Positions 16,841 through 26,575 of a stretch of DNA of 64,000 bases are shown here, in pieces. The notes beneath the pieces are model-generated. The model worked only from the letters and a program-made list of their open reading frames with translations. It did not search any database and was not told where the DNA came from. Made by a program: the position numbers and the translations under genes. The stretch is from an uncultured Opitutales bacterium (GTDB taxonomy: Bacteria > Verrucomicrobiota > Verrucomicrobiia > Opitutales > Intestinicryptomonadaceae), in contig URAK01000004.1 in NCBI GenBank assembly GCA_900545705.1, positions 1 to 64,000 on the forward strand. Direction: 5' to 3'. Every line of letters begins with the position of its first letter. Within the stretch, counting starts at the first letter, position 1.

Positions 16841-17073
16841 CAGAACCTCTGGAATGTTCGAGACTGCCCTACCGGTTCCCCGCCTTAATGATAATAATAC
16901 GGGAGCTCGACCCGGTTGCGACGGATGTCAGGCCGCCAAGATTGCGGAAGACAGAAGCCGCGGCGGAAGCACCCACCTCTTACTTGGGAGGCAGCGTAAC
17001 CAACTCGGCAAGACGGCAATTCCGGGGGTTCCCGTTTTTATATTTCCGCCGTGGGTCGTGGCGGCTTTTTTAT
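16841..17073 (+). ncRNA. ssrS: Putative 6S RNA with own terminator
   Basis: 6S RNA mimics an open promoter and sequesters the main RNA polymerase in stationary phase. The closing stem pairs 16843-16855 with 17019-17031: 13 consecutive pairs, including two G-U. Inside, GACTGCC/GGCAAGAC and GGTT/AACC extend it; CCTC/GAGG makes the small 3' bubble hairpin; GC-rich pairs close the long apical arm. CTCTG..ATGTTCG near the 5' end and the TCCCC block resemble E. coli 6S. A separate terminator (CCGCC/GGCGG plus six T, 17046-17071) follows. The mature RNA would be about 190 bases. I ruled out SRP RNA because its contiguous tetraloop motif is absent. Identification is by eye. Confidence 0.6.
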
Positions 17074-17112
17074 TTTGTCCGTCTTCGCACCCGGGCGGCG
17101 TCCGGCTTGCTT

Positions 17113-18375
17113 ATGCAGAAAAAATCCTCAAATTGGGCATGGGTGCCGCCGCTCTACTTTATAGAGGGCTTGCCAAACGCCATAGTCGCATCTCTCTCCG
17201 TCGGATATTACATGTCTATGGGTGTCGGAAACGCAAAGGCGGCAATGCTAACGAGCGGTTTGTACCTGCCGTGGTTTTTGAAGGGGCTGTGGGGGCCTTT
17301 TGTGGATTCCGTTTCGACTAAGAGAAAATGGATTTTTTTCTGCACGGCTATCTTTGCAGTCTGCTTTGCGGGGCTTGCGCTTGCGGGATTCTTCCCGCGC
17401 TGGATTGCCGCTAGCGCATTGATGTTCTGGACTCTCGGGTTTGCATCCGCCACTTTCGATATCGCCGCAGACGGATTTTATATGCTTGCGCTCGACGACA
17501 AATCGCAATCTTTCTTTGTGGGCATACGCAACGCTTTTTACAGGATTGCCGTGCTCTTTGGGCAAGGCGCAATGCTTGTAATTGCAGGCTATTTTGGAAA
17601 ATTTTTCGATTCGCCATCGGGCGGCTGGGCAGTAGCATTCCTCACATGCGCGGCAGTCTGCTCCATTGCAGCGGCTTATTTCTCAAAACTTCTCCCGCGC
17701 CCACAAACCGATGCACCGCGCGCGGATTCCTCGGCGGGGGAAATCATGCGCAATATGCGCTCGGCGTTCGCGGAGTTTTTTTCTAAGAGGCATATTTTAT
17801 CAATATTGGCGTTTGTACTCTTTTACAGGTTTGCGGAGGCGCAGCTGCTGAAAATTGTCCAGCCGTTTTTATACCACGGCGCAGATGCCGGAGGGCTTGG
17901 GTTATCGCTTGAAACGATAGGCATAATTTACGGTACAGCCGCGCCGATTGCGCTCCTTGGCGGCGGGATTGTGGGGGGAATTTTCATATCCAAAACGGGC
18001 TTAAAAAGGGCGATGCTGCCGATGGCGCTTGCCATGAATTTGCCGAACGTGATTTATGTGTATATGGCCATTGTCCTGCCGCAATCGCATATTGAAATTG
18101 CTTCTTTAATATGCGTGGAGCAGTTCGGGTACGGCTTCGGTTTCGCGGGCTATATGGTGTATTTGATGTGGGCGTCGGCCGGCGGAAACAGAACTTCAAC
18201 ATATGCGATATTCACATCGTTTATGGCTCTGGGCATAATGTTCCCGGGGTTTTTTAGCGGGAGCATTCAAGAGGCCGTGGGGTATCTCAAATTCTTTGAA
18301 TGGGTGCTGATTTGCACGCTCGTGTCCTTCTTTGTGTCGTATCTTGCGTATCGAACACTGCGCGACGAACGGTAG
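17113..18375 (+). CDS. MFS permease, AmpG-like
   Basis: Major facilitator transporter with about 12 hydrophobic segments in 420 residues. It begins MQKKSSNWAWVPPLYFIEGL and continues GLPNAIVASLSV and LPWFLKGLWGPFVDS, a pattern shared with AmpG-type muropeptide permeases. I placed the start at 17113, after the RNA terminator; the frame is open back to 16825, but that part is the structured RNA. The substrate could be a peptidoglycan fragment or another solute, and no linked gene decides. It is the only gene in its transcription unit. Confidence 0.78.
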   Translation: MQKKSSNWAWVPPLYFIEGLPNAIVASLSVGYYMSMGVGNAKAAMLTSGLYLPWFLKGLWGPFVDSVSTKRKWIFFCTAIFAVCFAGLALAGFFPRWIAASALMFWTLGFASATFDIAADGFYMLALDDKSQSFFVGIRNAFYRIAVLFGQGAMLVIAGYFGKFFDSPSGGWAVAFLTCAAVCSIAAAYFSKLLPRPQTDAPRADSSAGEIMRNMRSAFAEFFSKRHILSILAFVLFYRFAEAQLLKIVQPFLYHGADAGGLGLSLETIGIIYGTAAPIALLGGGIVGGIFISKTGLKRAMLPMALAMNLPNVIYVYMAIVLPQSHIEIASLICVEQFGYGFGFAGYMVYLMWASAGGNRTSTYAIFTSFMALGIMFPGFFSGSIQEAVGYLKFFEWVLICTLVSFFVSYLAYRTLRDER

Positions 18376-18802
18376 AGTTTGCGGCGGGCGGCATTGGATT
18401 TTGCGCTTCGTTTGACAGCGCACAGTTCGCGCTTAGCTCGCATAATATGCGCAATTGAGAAAAGCAAGACGTTGCCATTTCCCAATTATGGCGTTTCTTT
18501 GTCAAACACTGCAATTATGCCAACTCTCACGCGCCCTAATTTTTGCGGGATTGCAATTTTAATCGCCCTGCCGATGGGGAAGATAGCAGCTTCCAAACCA
18601 ATAATTTCTTTGTAACGGCTACGCTGTTTGCCTGTATGTAAGAATAGTGTTGTGTCAAAATTTTCTATCATTGCCGCGCGGTAAGTTCAGTGGAACGAAG
18701 CGTAAATGCCCCGCAGGAAATTTTATTTTCTTCTAGGTAGAAAGTTTTGCCCCAAATTTCTCGAAAAATCGTCCGATAGTAATTAAAAAAATGCAAAAAA
18801 AA
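18376..18802. other. Intergenic region, no gene seen
   Basis: This lies between the converging MFS gene and purC. It holds AT-rich sequence with no supported frame or RNA. The purC terminator marks its right edge. Confidence 0.5.
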
Positions 18803-18829
18803 CCGCCGTTTGCGCGGCGGTTTTTTTTT
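18803..18829 (-). terminator. Two-way intrinsic terminator at the purC end
   Basis: CCGCCG and CGGCGG form a 6-bp stem flanked by A8 and T9, so it works in both directions. It overlaps the last codon of purC. Confidence 0.8.
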
Positions 18830-19724
18830 ACTTTCCCATCAACTTCGAGAGGGCTTCCGAATAGCACTTTATTGTGTTCTGGACCACCTCCGGAGGAAGC
18901 ACGGGTCCGGGAGCCTGCTTGTTCCAATCGAGAGTTTCGAGCCAATCCCTTACGTATTGCTTGTCGTAGGAGGGCTGGGCACGGCCAACTTCGTATTTAT
19001 CTGCCGGCCAGTAGCGCGAAGAGTCGGGCGTTAGAACTTCGTCTATTAAGTATACTTTCCCTTCGGCGTCCGTACCAAATTCAAATTTTGTGTCGGCGAG
19101 GATTATGCCGCAGCTTTGCGCCTTTTTTAGGCCCATGTCGTAGAGCGCAAGGCTTGCGTCCTTAATTTTCCCGAATATTTCATCTCCTAAGAGTTTTTGG
19201 CATTCGGCGTTTGTGATAGGCATGTCGTGGCCTTCGGCGGCTTTTGTCGTAGGGGTAAACAACGGCTCGGGAAGCTTCTGGCTTTCCTTCATTCCCGCCG
19301 GAAGCTCAAACTCGAAAAGCTTGCCGGTTTTTGAGTATTCTTTCCAGCCGCTTCCTGCGAGGTATCCGCGCACTATCGCTTCTATCGGCATTGGATTTAA
19401 TTTTTTTACAATCATCGAGCGCCTTATAAGCTGCGGGAAGTCCTTCAAAACTTCGCGTACGCGCTCGTCATGGTTTTCCACCAAGTGCGTCGGCATAATT
19501 TTAGCCGCCTGCTCAAACCACCAAAGGCTTATCATCGTAAGCAGTATTCCCTTTCCGGGAACGCCGTTTGGCATTATGACGTCGAACGCCGAAAGGCGGT
19601 CGGTGGCGACAATCAGAAGTTCGTCGCCGAGGTCGAAATTTTCGCGCACTTTGCCTTTGGACACCCTTTTGTATGGAAGCCCTTCGACTGTCATGAGCGG
19701 TTCTTTTGGAAGATTGAAATTCAT
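18828..19724 (-). CDS. purC: SAICAR synthase
   Basis: Joins aspartate to CAIR in purine synthesis. Family motifs are GKVRENFDLGDELLIVATDR (about 24-43) with SAFDVIMP next, IVRGYLAGSGW, and ILADTKFEFG followed by IDEVLTPDSSR. The 298-residue form with the N-terminal YKRVSKGKVRENF layout is closer to the longer yeast-like PurC than to the 237-residue E. coli type. It is monocistronic here; no other pur gene is present. Confidence 0.95.
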   Translation of the reverse strand: MNFNLPKEPLMTVEGLPYKRVSKGKVRENFDLGDELLIVATDRLSAFDVIMPNGVPGKGILLTMISLWWFEQAAKIMPTHLVENHDERVREVLKDFPQLIRRSMIVKKLNPMPIEAIVRGYLAGSGWKEYSKTGKLFEFELPAGMKESQKLPEPLFTPTTKAAEGHDMPITNAECQKLLGDEIFGKIKDASLALYDMGLKKAQSCGIILADTKFEFGTDAEGKVYLIDEVLTPDSSRYWPADKYEVGRAQPSYDKQYVRDWLETLDWNKQAPGPVLPPEVVQNTIKCYSEALSKLMGK

Positions 19725-19951
19725 GGCCTAAAATAAAATTCAATCGCGGCGCAAAATGCAAGCAAAAGAGAATTTTTAAGTTTTTGCCGTTTTTGCGCAA
19801 TACTACCGTATGGTTTTAGCTTGTCCCAAAGGCTTCTTTTTTGACTTGTTGGCTGCGATTGCGGTGTTTTGAGCCGACAGCTTTTTTTTATGGCAATGTA
19901 CTGTTTCTGATTTTATCGCAAAGCGTATGCAATGGCCGTGCCGTAAACAAT

Positions 19952-19982
19952 AAAAAAGCCCCATGCTTGCAGCATGGAGCCA
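19952..19982 (-). terminator. Terminator of the GH2/Sel1 operon
   Basis: CCATGCT and AGCATGG form a 7-bp stem, extended by GGC/GCC around a mismatch, and a six-T run follows on the minus strand. It lies about 80 bases past the glycosidase stop. Confidence 0.8.
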
Positions 19983-20059
19983 TTGTGAGTGTAAAAAATT
20001 TTTATTCTGCGTAAGCAAGAAAGCTCGTTAAACGCTTAGCGTCCCTTTGCCAAATGCAG

Positions 20060-22489
20060 TTATTTTTTAGGATTTAGTTTTAGCTTTACCGTTTTCGTCG
20101 GAAGCCCATCTGCCTCTATCGTAAGTGCAACTTCTCCGGGGGTGCGTCCGGCTCTCAATATAGCCAAAGCCTTTCCGCAATACAGGGAGCGCGTATTGCC
20201 AGTATGCAGTTCGTTGCTATTCATATCTCCGTTGTCGAGCCCAATCAACTTCGCGGGGCCCTCGACTTTAAACGTAAGATTGTTGTTGGCGAGCGGGTGT
20301 ACTCGGCCGTTTTTGTCAACGGCTTTTATCGACAAGTGCTGCAAGTCCATTCCGTCGGCTTTCCAGTTCGGATTCTCGGCGGTTACCACTATTTCGGCGG
20401 GTTCTCCTGCGGTTTCCATCTTGTATTCGCCGACAACTTTTCCGCCGGTTCTTGCAACCGCTTTAAGTTCTCCGGGTTCGTAGGCTACACTCAGCCATAC
20501 TATCCTATTTCTGGCATGCGGATTTTTTCTATCGTTCTTTTTTACTCCGAGAGATTTTCCGTTTAGAAACAATTCGACTTCGTCCGCGTTTGTGTAAATC
20601 GCGACCGGCACTTTCGAGCCTTTTTCGCGGTTCCAGTTTTCGGTTTCCGGCGTAAGCCCTACATTCACTCCGTTATGGAATACAAATCTGTCCTTAGCAT
20701 CTTTTGATTCGATTACCCCGAGATGCACAGAGGGCTTGTCTTCCATAAAATTCGCCTTGACCCAATAGCATTGAGGCAGCGGGTTGAGCGCCATATCTAT
20801 AAAGGCTTTGTCGCCCCAGCCCTTTGACGGCCAACCGAAGGATTCCCCAAAATATGCTATGGCCCCCCAGTACGCGAGCCCTACAACCTTGTCGAGATTC
20901 ATTCCAAAGTAATTGCCGCCGATATCCCAAGTCCCGGCTTCGCTCTGGTAGAAAATCATATTGGGGTACTTCTTTGCGTCCTTCTCAAAAAAAGACCATG
21001 TGTAGTTTTGCGCGGATATGTCGGTCGCAAACGCGAGCTCTGCCGGTTCCGAATTCTTCCAGTTCGGGTCGCGCTGCATAATTCCCTTGGCTCGGGCGGG
21101 GAATTGCGCAACGGTGTAAGGGCGGGTTGCGTCGTACTTCTTGCATAGGTCGCGCATTTTTTTGTACATTGTAACGCCGTAGTCGCCGTATTTGTCATTG
21201 CGGGTTTGAATATTTAGCTCGTTGCCGAGGCTCCAAATCACGACGCTCGGGTGGTTTCTGTCGCGCTTTATAAATTCTTCCAAAACGTAGGGCCAAACTT
21301 CGTCGGTGCTGTTCTTTCGGCCGGCGACAAACCATTTGCTCCATTTGTCGAAAGCTTCGTCCGTTATCAGAATCCCGTATTTGTCGGCCAAATCGAGCAG
21401 TGATTTTGAGTAAGGATTGTGCGCGGTTCGGATATGGTTTACTCCCATTGACTTTAATAACTTTATTCTGCGCTCCAACGCAGAATCGTAAACGGCGGCG
21501 CCAAGCGCGCCCAAGTCGTGATGCAAGTTTACCCCTTTAAGCAGGACTTTCTTGCCGTTTAGCACAAAGCCATTTTCAGGGTTGAACTCAATTTTTCTGA
21601 TGCCAAAAGTTTCCTTTTGCAAATCGACTGCGCCGTTGCCGGAATCCACATCGACTTCGGCGGAATACAGGGCGGGGGTTTCGGGCGACCAGAGCGACGG
21701 ATTTTTTATATCGAATTTGAAGTCGGCCTTCGCGGACGAATTTGCGGGTACTTCAATCTTCTTTGAAGCCTCTGAGATTTCCTTCCCGTCGGGGGAAAAG
21801 ATTTTTGCCTTTACAGATACTTGGCTCGGAGCTGCGAGAGTGTTTTCAACTTCTACAGATACATTTGCCGAGGCGGAGTCGCGGTTTATTTCAGGAGTCG
21901 TTATATATACTCCGTGGCGCGCTACGGCCACAGGATTTTTTACGACGATATTTACGTTTCTGAAAATTCCGCCGCCCGTGTACCAGCGCGACGCCCCCAT
22001 TACGCGCGAATAAACTGCCACAACATTTGGCTTATCGTAGTCGAGATACTTTGAGATGTCGGCCTCAAAGCCTATGTATCCGTATTCGTTGGAGGCTACT
22101 TTTTCGCCGTTTATGTAAACATCGGAGACGCTCATTACGCCTTCAAAGTCAAGAATAACCCTCTTGCCTTTCCATTCGGGGGAGGCGTTAAAGGTCTTTC
22201 TGTACCAGCCTTCGCCGTGGGGCTTGAATCCGCGCCCTTTGAGGTCGCCGCCATTCTTTTTTATCTCCTCCGCCGACGGAACCACCCACGGCTGCTCTAT
22301 CTGGTAGTCGTGCGGAAGGTCGAGAATCCTCCAAGAGGAGTCGTCAAAATCCCTATTTTGGGCGTTCGGATTTTTCCCGTAAAAAAACTTCCAGTCGAAG
22401 TTCCAGTTTGCGACTTCGGCTGCGTTTGAGGCGCATATAAAAATTGCCAGAGCCGATAATATTTTTGCAGTGTTTAATATTTTTTTCAT
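20060..22489 (-). CDS. Exported GH2 glycosidase, beta-galactosidase-like
   Basis: Secreted or periplasmic glycoside hydrolase family 2 enzyme of 809 residues. A signal peptide (MKKILNTAKILSALAIFICA, cut near SNA) precedes the jellyroll sugar-binding domain (DLPHDYQIEQPW), an immunoglobulin-like domain, then the TIM barrel. Glu424 in SLGNELN is the predicted acid/base and Glu517 in YQSEAG the nucleophile; IRTAHNPYS is another hallmark. The last 200 residues hold a DUF4982-like domain (ADEVELFLNGKSLG) and a C-terminal Ig-like domain. It follows the Sel1 gene by 20 bases. The substrate may be beta-galactosides or beta-glucuronides in host or plant glycans; sequence alone does not decide. Confidence 0.88.
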   Translation of the reverse strand: MKKILNTAKILSALAIFICASNAAEVANWNFDWKFFYGKNPNAQNRDFDDSSWRILDLPHDYQIEQPWVVPSAEEIKKNGGDLKGRGFKPHGEGWYRKTFNASPEWKGKRVILDFEGVMSVSDVYINGEKVASNEYGYIGFEADISKYLDYDKPNVVAVYSRVMGASRWYTGGGIFRNVNIVVKNPVAVARHGVYITTPEINRDSASANVSVEVENTLAAPSQVSVKAKIFSPDGKEISEASKKIEVPANSSAKADFKFDIKNPSLWSPETPALYSAEVDVDSGNGAVDLQKETFGIRKIEFNPENGFVLNGKKVLLKGVNLHHDLGALGAAVYDSALERRIKLLKSMGVNHIRTAHNPYSKSLLDLADKYGILITDEAFDKWSKWFVAGRKNSTDEVWPYVLEEFIKRDRNHPSVVIWSLGNELNIQTRNDKYGDYGVTMYKKMRDLCKKYDATRPYTVAQFPARAKGIMQRDPNWKNSEPAELAFATDISAQNYTWSFFEKDAKKYPNMIFYQSEAGTWDIGGNYFGMNLDKVVGLAYWGAIAYFGESFGWPSKGWGDKAFIDMALNPLPQCYWVKANFMEDKPSVHLGVIESKDAKDRFVFHNGVNVGLTPETENWNREKGSKVPVAIYTNADEVELFLNGKSLGVKKNDRKNPHARNRIVWLSVAYEPGELKAVARTGGKVVGEYKMETAGEPAEIVVTAENPNWKADGMDLQHLSIKAVDKNGRVHPLANNNLTFKVEGPAKLIGLDNGDMNSNELHTGNTRSLYCGKALAILRAGRTPGEVALTIEADGLPTKTVKLKLNPKK

Positions 22490-22509
22490 TGTTTAGTTTT
22501 GCTTTACGT

Positions 22510-23358
22510 TTATTTTGAGCCGTTTGACTTGGTGTTTTTTTCAGAATTTTCCATTGAGAGGTCGAGCCTAAGCTTGTCCGCCGCCTTGCGCGACTCTTCG
22601 TCGCCGAGCTGTGCCGCTCTTGAGAAGCATTGGAAGGCTGCGTTTTTATCCTTGTTTATGCCGCTTCCCGATGCGTAGGCTATGCCCAGATAGCGCAGCG
22701 ATTCGACGCTTCCGTGCTCCGCGGCGCTCGTCCATATCGCGACTGCCTTGCTTTGGTCGATTTTTGTTCCGTCGCCGGTGAAGTAGCAAAGCCCAAGATA
22801 TGTCTGGGCTACGAGATTGCCTTTCTCGGCTGAAGATTTCCACAATTCAAAAGCCTTTTTTAAGTCGCGTTCAACGCCTTCGCCGCGCGCGTATGCGAAT
22901 GCCAGATTGTTTTGTGCGCGGTGGTTGCCTTGCTTTGCGGAGCGCTCCCACCAGAATGCCGCCGTTTGATAGTCTCTCAAAACTCCCTTGCCGTTGCAGT
23001 ATGCCGTCCCGAGAAAAAACTGGGCGTCGGGGTCGCCGCGCTTGGCTGCTTCGTTCCAGATTTTTATTGCGCGCGGAACGTCCGCCAAAACGCCGTTTCC
23101 GCCGAACAGCGCCGCTCCGAGGTTTGTGAGGGCCCTGACATCGCCGTTTTTGGCCGCGGCCTCCCACCACATTATCGCCAACTCGTAGTTGGGGGCGAAT
23201 TCCCCTCCGCCGCCGTCGGCGTAGTATTCGCCTATTTCATTCATGGCTTTTGCGTCGCCCTTTTTTGCGTCTTCCATTTTCTTCTGGAGGTCAAATTTTT
23301 CCGCGCCCGATAAAAGCGCCGCGGCAACCGCAAAAAGTAGTATAAGAAACTTCTTCAT
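22510..23358 (-). CDS. Exported Sel1-repeat protein
   Basis: A 282-residue protein with a signal peptide (MKKFLILLFAVAAALLSGAE) and about six Sel1-type TPR repeats of about 36 residues, each with the A-x-x-x-G-x-x-x-A-x-x-x-L-G pattern (for example AQFFLGTAYCNGKGVLRDY). Such solenoids mediate protein-protein contacts in the periplasm or at the envelope. It heads the transcript with the GH2 gene 20 bases downstream. A short Ser/Lys/Asn tail ends the protein. Its partner is unknown. Confidence 0.85.
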   Translation of the reverse strand: MKKFLILLFAVAAALLSGAEKFDLQKKMEDAKKGDAKAMNEIGEYYADGGGGEFAPNYELAIMWWEAAAKNGDVRALTNLGAALFGGNGVLADVPRAIKIWNEAAKRGDPDAQFFLGTAYCNGKGVLRDYQTAAFWWERSAKQGNHRAQNNLAFAYARGEGVERDLKKAFELWKSSAEKGNLVAQTYLGLCYFTGDGTKIDQSKAVAIWTSAAEHGSVESLRYLGIAYASGSGINKDKNAAFQCFSRAAQLGDEESRKAADKLRLDLSMENSEKNTKSNGSK

Positions 23359-23641
23359 ATGGAGAGTATTTTTTTAGAATTCTGCGCCCATTGCAAGCGC
23401 AAAACCGCGCATAAAATATTGCCGTTTCTTTTCCCGCCTGTAGCCCGATGTCGCCGCGTAAAACAGCGGTGCATCGCGCGCTTTTATAAAAAAGGCGCCC
23501 GCCGTTTCCCGCAGCGCCGAATGCGGGGGGCTTCCCATTTCACTATGCCCGATATCTATCTTTTACTGTGCGCAATCTTCACCTCGGCGCGCAAAAAATA
23601 CAAATTTCCGCGAAAACAATATATATATATCCAAGTCGAGG

Positions 23642-25597
23642 CTACTTTTTGGAGCGCAAAAATTTTATCTGGTCGCGGAGAAGGGCGGCGCGCTCAAATT
23701 CAAGCCTGTCGGCGGCGTCGAGCATTTCTTCGTTCAGGCGGCTTATTATTTTTTCTATTTCACCCTTTGACTTTTTAGATACGTCGATTTTCGCCTCCGA
23801 GCGCTTTACAAGCGACGGCTGAATCGGCTTGGTGACAGTGTGCGGGGTGATTTTATGCAGAATGTTGTAATCGCTCTGTATTTGCCTTCTGCGGCGGCAA
23901 GTTTCAACTGCCGATTTCAGCGAACCCGTCATGTTGTCGGCGTATAGGATTACCCGCCCGTTCTCATGCCTCGCCGCGCGCCCTGCGGTTTGGATAAGGC
24001 TTGTCGCAGAGCGCAAAAAACCTTCCTTGTCCGCGTCGAGTATGCATACGAGGGAAACTTCCGGAATATCCAGCCCCTCGCGCAGCAGGTTTACCCCGAC
24101 GAGCGCGTCGAAATCACCCGACCTCAACCGCCTCAATATCTCAACGCGCTCTATCGCGTCTATGTCCGAATGCAGATACTCTATGCGCACGCCGCTTTCG
24201 CGGAGAAATTCCGATATTTCCTCGCTCATTCTTTTGGTTAGCGTCGTCACAAAGACTCTCTCGCCCTTTTCGGCGGCGGCCTTTATCTCGGCGGCGCAGT
24301 CCTCTACCTGTCCGGCTATCGGGCGTATTATCATCTCAGGGTCGAGCAGGCCGGTCGGGCGTATAATCTGTTCGGCGACTGTGTCGCTTACGGAAAGCTC
24401 AAACGGCGCGGGAGTCGCCGACACGAAAATCGTCTGGCCAGTCAGCGAATCGAATTCCGACGGGCGCAGCGGGCGGTTGTCAAGCGCGCTCGGAAGCCTG
24501 AATCCGTACTCTATGAGCCTTTCCTTGCGCGCCCTGTCGCCGTTGTACATCCCTCTTATCTGCGGGTATGTCACATGGCTTTCGTCGAGAAACAGTATTG
24601 TGTCTTTCGGGAAAAAGTCGAGAAGGCACCACGGCCGCGAGCCCGCTGGCCTACCGGCAAGATGCCTCGAATAGTTTTCTATGCCTGTGCAAAAGCCCGT
24701 TTCGGCGAGCATGTCCAAATCCTGCTCAGTCCGCATCTTTATGCGCTGCGCCTCGACCAGCTTGTTTTGCGATTCGAGCTCCGCAACGCGCGCGTCAAGC
24801 TCGGCGCGTATGTTGGGTATTGCCGCGCTTATGCTGTCTTTGGGGGTGACGAAGCCTGTGGCGGGATAGAGGTCGAACCTGTCGAGCTTTCCGAGGGGCG
24901 AGCCGGTGACGGGATCTATTTTTTTTAGGCAGTCTATTTCGTCGCCGAAAAATTCTATTCTCAGCGCGCTGTCAAGGTACGCTGGAAATACATCGACAAC
25001 GTCGCCCCTGACTCGGAAAAGCCCCCTCTCAAACGCGGTGTTGTTGCGCTCGTAGTGTATGTCGGTTAACTTTTCGACAAGCTCGCCCCTCTTCATAGCG
25101 ATTCCCGGGCGCAATGGAATCATCATCTTGCGGAAGTCTTCGGGAGAGCCAAGGCCGTATATGCACGAAACTGTCGCAACAACGATTACGTCGCGGCGCG
25201 AAACAAGGGCGCTGGCGGCGGATATGCGGAGTTTTTCAATCTCGTCGTTTATGGACGAGTCTTTTTCTATATAAGTGTCGGTTTGTGGAATGTAGGCTTC
25301 CGGCTGGTAGTAGTCGTAGTAGCTTACAAAGTATTCAACGGCGTTCTCAGGAAAAAACTCTTTAAACTCTGCGTAAAGCTGTGCGGAAAGTGTCTTATTG
25401 TGCGATATTATAAGGGCGGGGCGGTTCATTTCCGCTATGACGTTTGCCATTGTGAAAGTTTTGCCGGAACCAGTGACGCCCACGAGAGTCGAATATTTTG
25501 AGCCTTTTTTTAGGGCTCCGCACAAGTCTTCTATCGCCTTCGGCTGGTCACCCGAGGGCTTGTATTTGCTCGAAAGTTTAAAAAGTTTTTCCTCCAT
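23642..25597 (-). CDS. uvrB: Excinuclease ABC subunit B
   Basis: Damage-verification helicase of nucleotide excision repair. Walker A is GVTGSGKT (40-47), the beta-hairpin region follows near YYDYYQPEAYIP, the DEAD-type box is LDESH, helicase motif VI reads QTAGRAARH, and a UVR domain ends the 651-residue protein (IISRLNEEMLDAADRLEFER). I chose the ATG at 25597, the family start; the frame runs back to 25633 inside the HAD gene. It starts 5 bases after the HAD stop, so the two are cotranscribed. Confidence 0.96.
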   Translation of the reverse strand: MEEKLFKLSSKYKPSGDQPKAIEDLCGALKKGSKYSTLVGVTGSGKTFTMANVIAEMNRPALIISHNKTLSAQLYAEFKEFFPENAVEYFVSYYDYYQPEAYIPQTDTYIEKDSSINDEIEKLRISAASALVSRRDVIVVATVSCIYGLGSPEDFRKMMIPLRPGIAMKRGELVEKLTDIHYERNNTAFERGLFRVRGDVVDVFPAYLDSALRIEFFGDEIDCLKKIDPVTGSPLGKLDRFDLYPATGFVTPKDSISAAIPNIRAELDARVAELESQNKLVEAQRIKMRTEQDLDMLAETGFCTGIENYSRHLAGRPAGSRPWCLLDFFPKDTILFLDESHVTYPQIRGMYNGDRARKERLIEYGFRLPSALDNRPLRPSEFDSLTGQTIFVSATPAPFELSVSDTVAEQIIRPTGLLDPEMIIRPIAGQVEDCAAEIKAAAEKGERVFVTTLTKRMSEEISEFLRESGVRIEYLHSDIDAIERVEILRRLRSGDFDALVGVNLLREGLDIPEVSLVCILDADKEGFLRSATSLIQTAGRAARHENGRVILYADNMTGSLKSAVETCRRRRQIQSDYNILHKITPHTVTKPIQPSLVKRSEAKIDVSKKSKGEIEKIISRLNEEMLDAADRLEFERAALLRDQIKFLRSKK

Positions 25598-25602
25598 AGC
25601 CG

Positions 25603-26286
25603 TCAGCTTATGAAAAGCGCGCGGAAAGCGCATGCCGAGAATTCGGAAAAATCGCCGATAATTGCATTCGGGCGCTCTTCGGACAGTTTGCGGTCAAGCC
25701 AGAAAGATTTTGGATTTGTTGTGGCCAGTGCGACTTTCACCGCCCCTGCGCGCGCCGCGGCGACTATCCCCGCGAGGGAATCTTCAAAAACTGCGCAATC
25801 GCAAGCCTCCAACCCGAGCTTCTGGGCGGCCTTTTTGTATACGTCGGGCGCGGGCTTGCCGTGTTCGACGTCTTCGGAAGTGACGAAAGCGGCAAAGTCT
25901 TTTCTCATTCCGAGAGTGTCGAGCGCCTGCTCGAGATTCTCGCGCGGAGTAGACGAGCCCACCGCGCATGGTATGCCTTCTTTGTTTAATGTGCGTATGA
26001 AATCGACTGCGCCCTTTATTGTGGGGAGGCCGTTTCGCGCAATTCCGTCCCTATAAATAGTCTCTTTTTCGTCGGATAGCCTTTGCGCCTCTTTGATGTC
26101 CGGCGTCCATTTCAAAATGTCTACTATGATTTCCAAATTGCGCTTGCCGAATGTGGATTTAAAAAATCCGTCTGGCAGAAAGAGGCTCTCGCGGCGCGCG
26201 AGCTCCTTCCAGCTTGCCTCGTGCGCGGCGCCGGAGTCGACTACAACTCCGTCCCAATCAAAAAGCGCTCCCAATTTTTTTTCCAT
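25603..26286 (-). CDS. HAD phosphatase, beta-phosphoglucomutase-like
   Basis: Haloacid dehalogenase hydrolase of the PGMB/phosphatase-like group acting on a small phosphorylated metabolite. Motif I is FDWDGVVVDS with the nucleophile Asp and its partner two residues later, motif II is VGSSTPRENL, motif III the Lys in HGKPAPDVY, and motif IV FEDSLAGIVAA. An alpha-helical cap lies between motifs I and II. 227 residues is typical. It is upstream of uvrB with a 5-base gap. The substrate cannot be assigned. Confidence 0.85.
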   Translation of the reverse strand: MEKKLGALFDWDGVVVDSGAAHEASWKELARRESLFLPDGFFKSTFGKRNLEIIVDILKWTPDIKEAQRLSDEKETIYRDGIARNGLPTIKGAVDFIRTLNKEGIPCAVGSSTPRENLEQALDTLGMRKDFAAFVTSEDVEHGKPAPDVYKKAAQKLGLEACDCAVFEDSLAGIVAAARAGAVKVALATTNPKSFWLDRKLSEERPNAIIGDFSEFSACAFRALFIS

Positions 26287-26575
26287 TCTTTCGATAATCG
26301 GCGCATTTTTTCAGATTTCAAATTTTTTATTACGGATATCCGGATTCATTGCGGATTTTTAACCCCAAATATTTGCGCGATTCTCACAAAGCTTTTTGCC
26401 GCTTGCTTACAAAATTTGGCAAAGCTTTTTAACAAGGTTTTTTATTTTGCGCGGTTTCTAGAAAAATCAATGCCTATGAAGTGGGTTGTTATCGTATTAT
26501 GAATTGTACTGCAATTAGTTTTGAAATTTATGTCTTGCACTTTTTTTTATTATATTAAATCCTTAAAGTGTAATT

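Noticed and set aside
16921..16972. SRP RNA-like fragments (GTCAGG and GGAAGCA)
   Set aside because: The conserved SRP tetraloop block is interrupted by about 30 bases, which is not tolerated in this family; 6S fits better.
16825..17112. N-terminal extension of the MFS permease frame
   Set aside because: It covers a strongly folded RNA with its own terminator, and the family begins at 17113.
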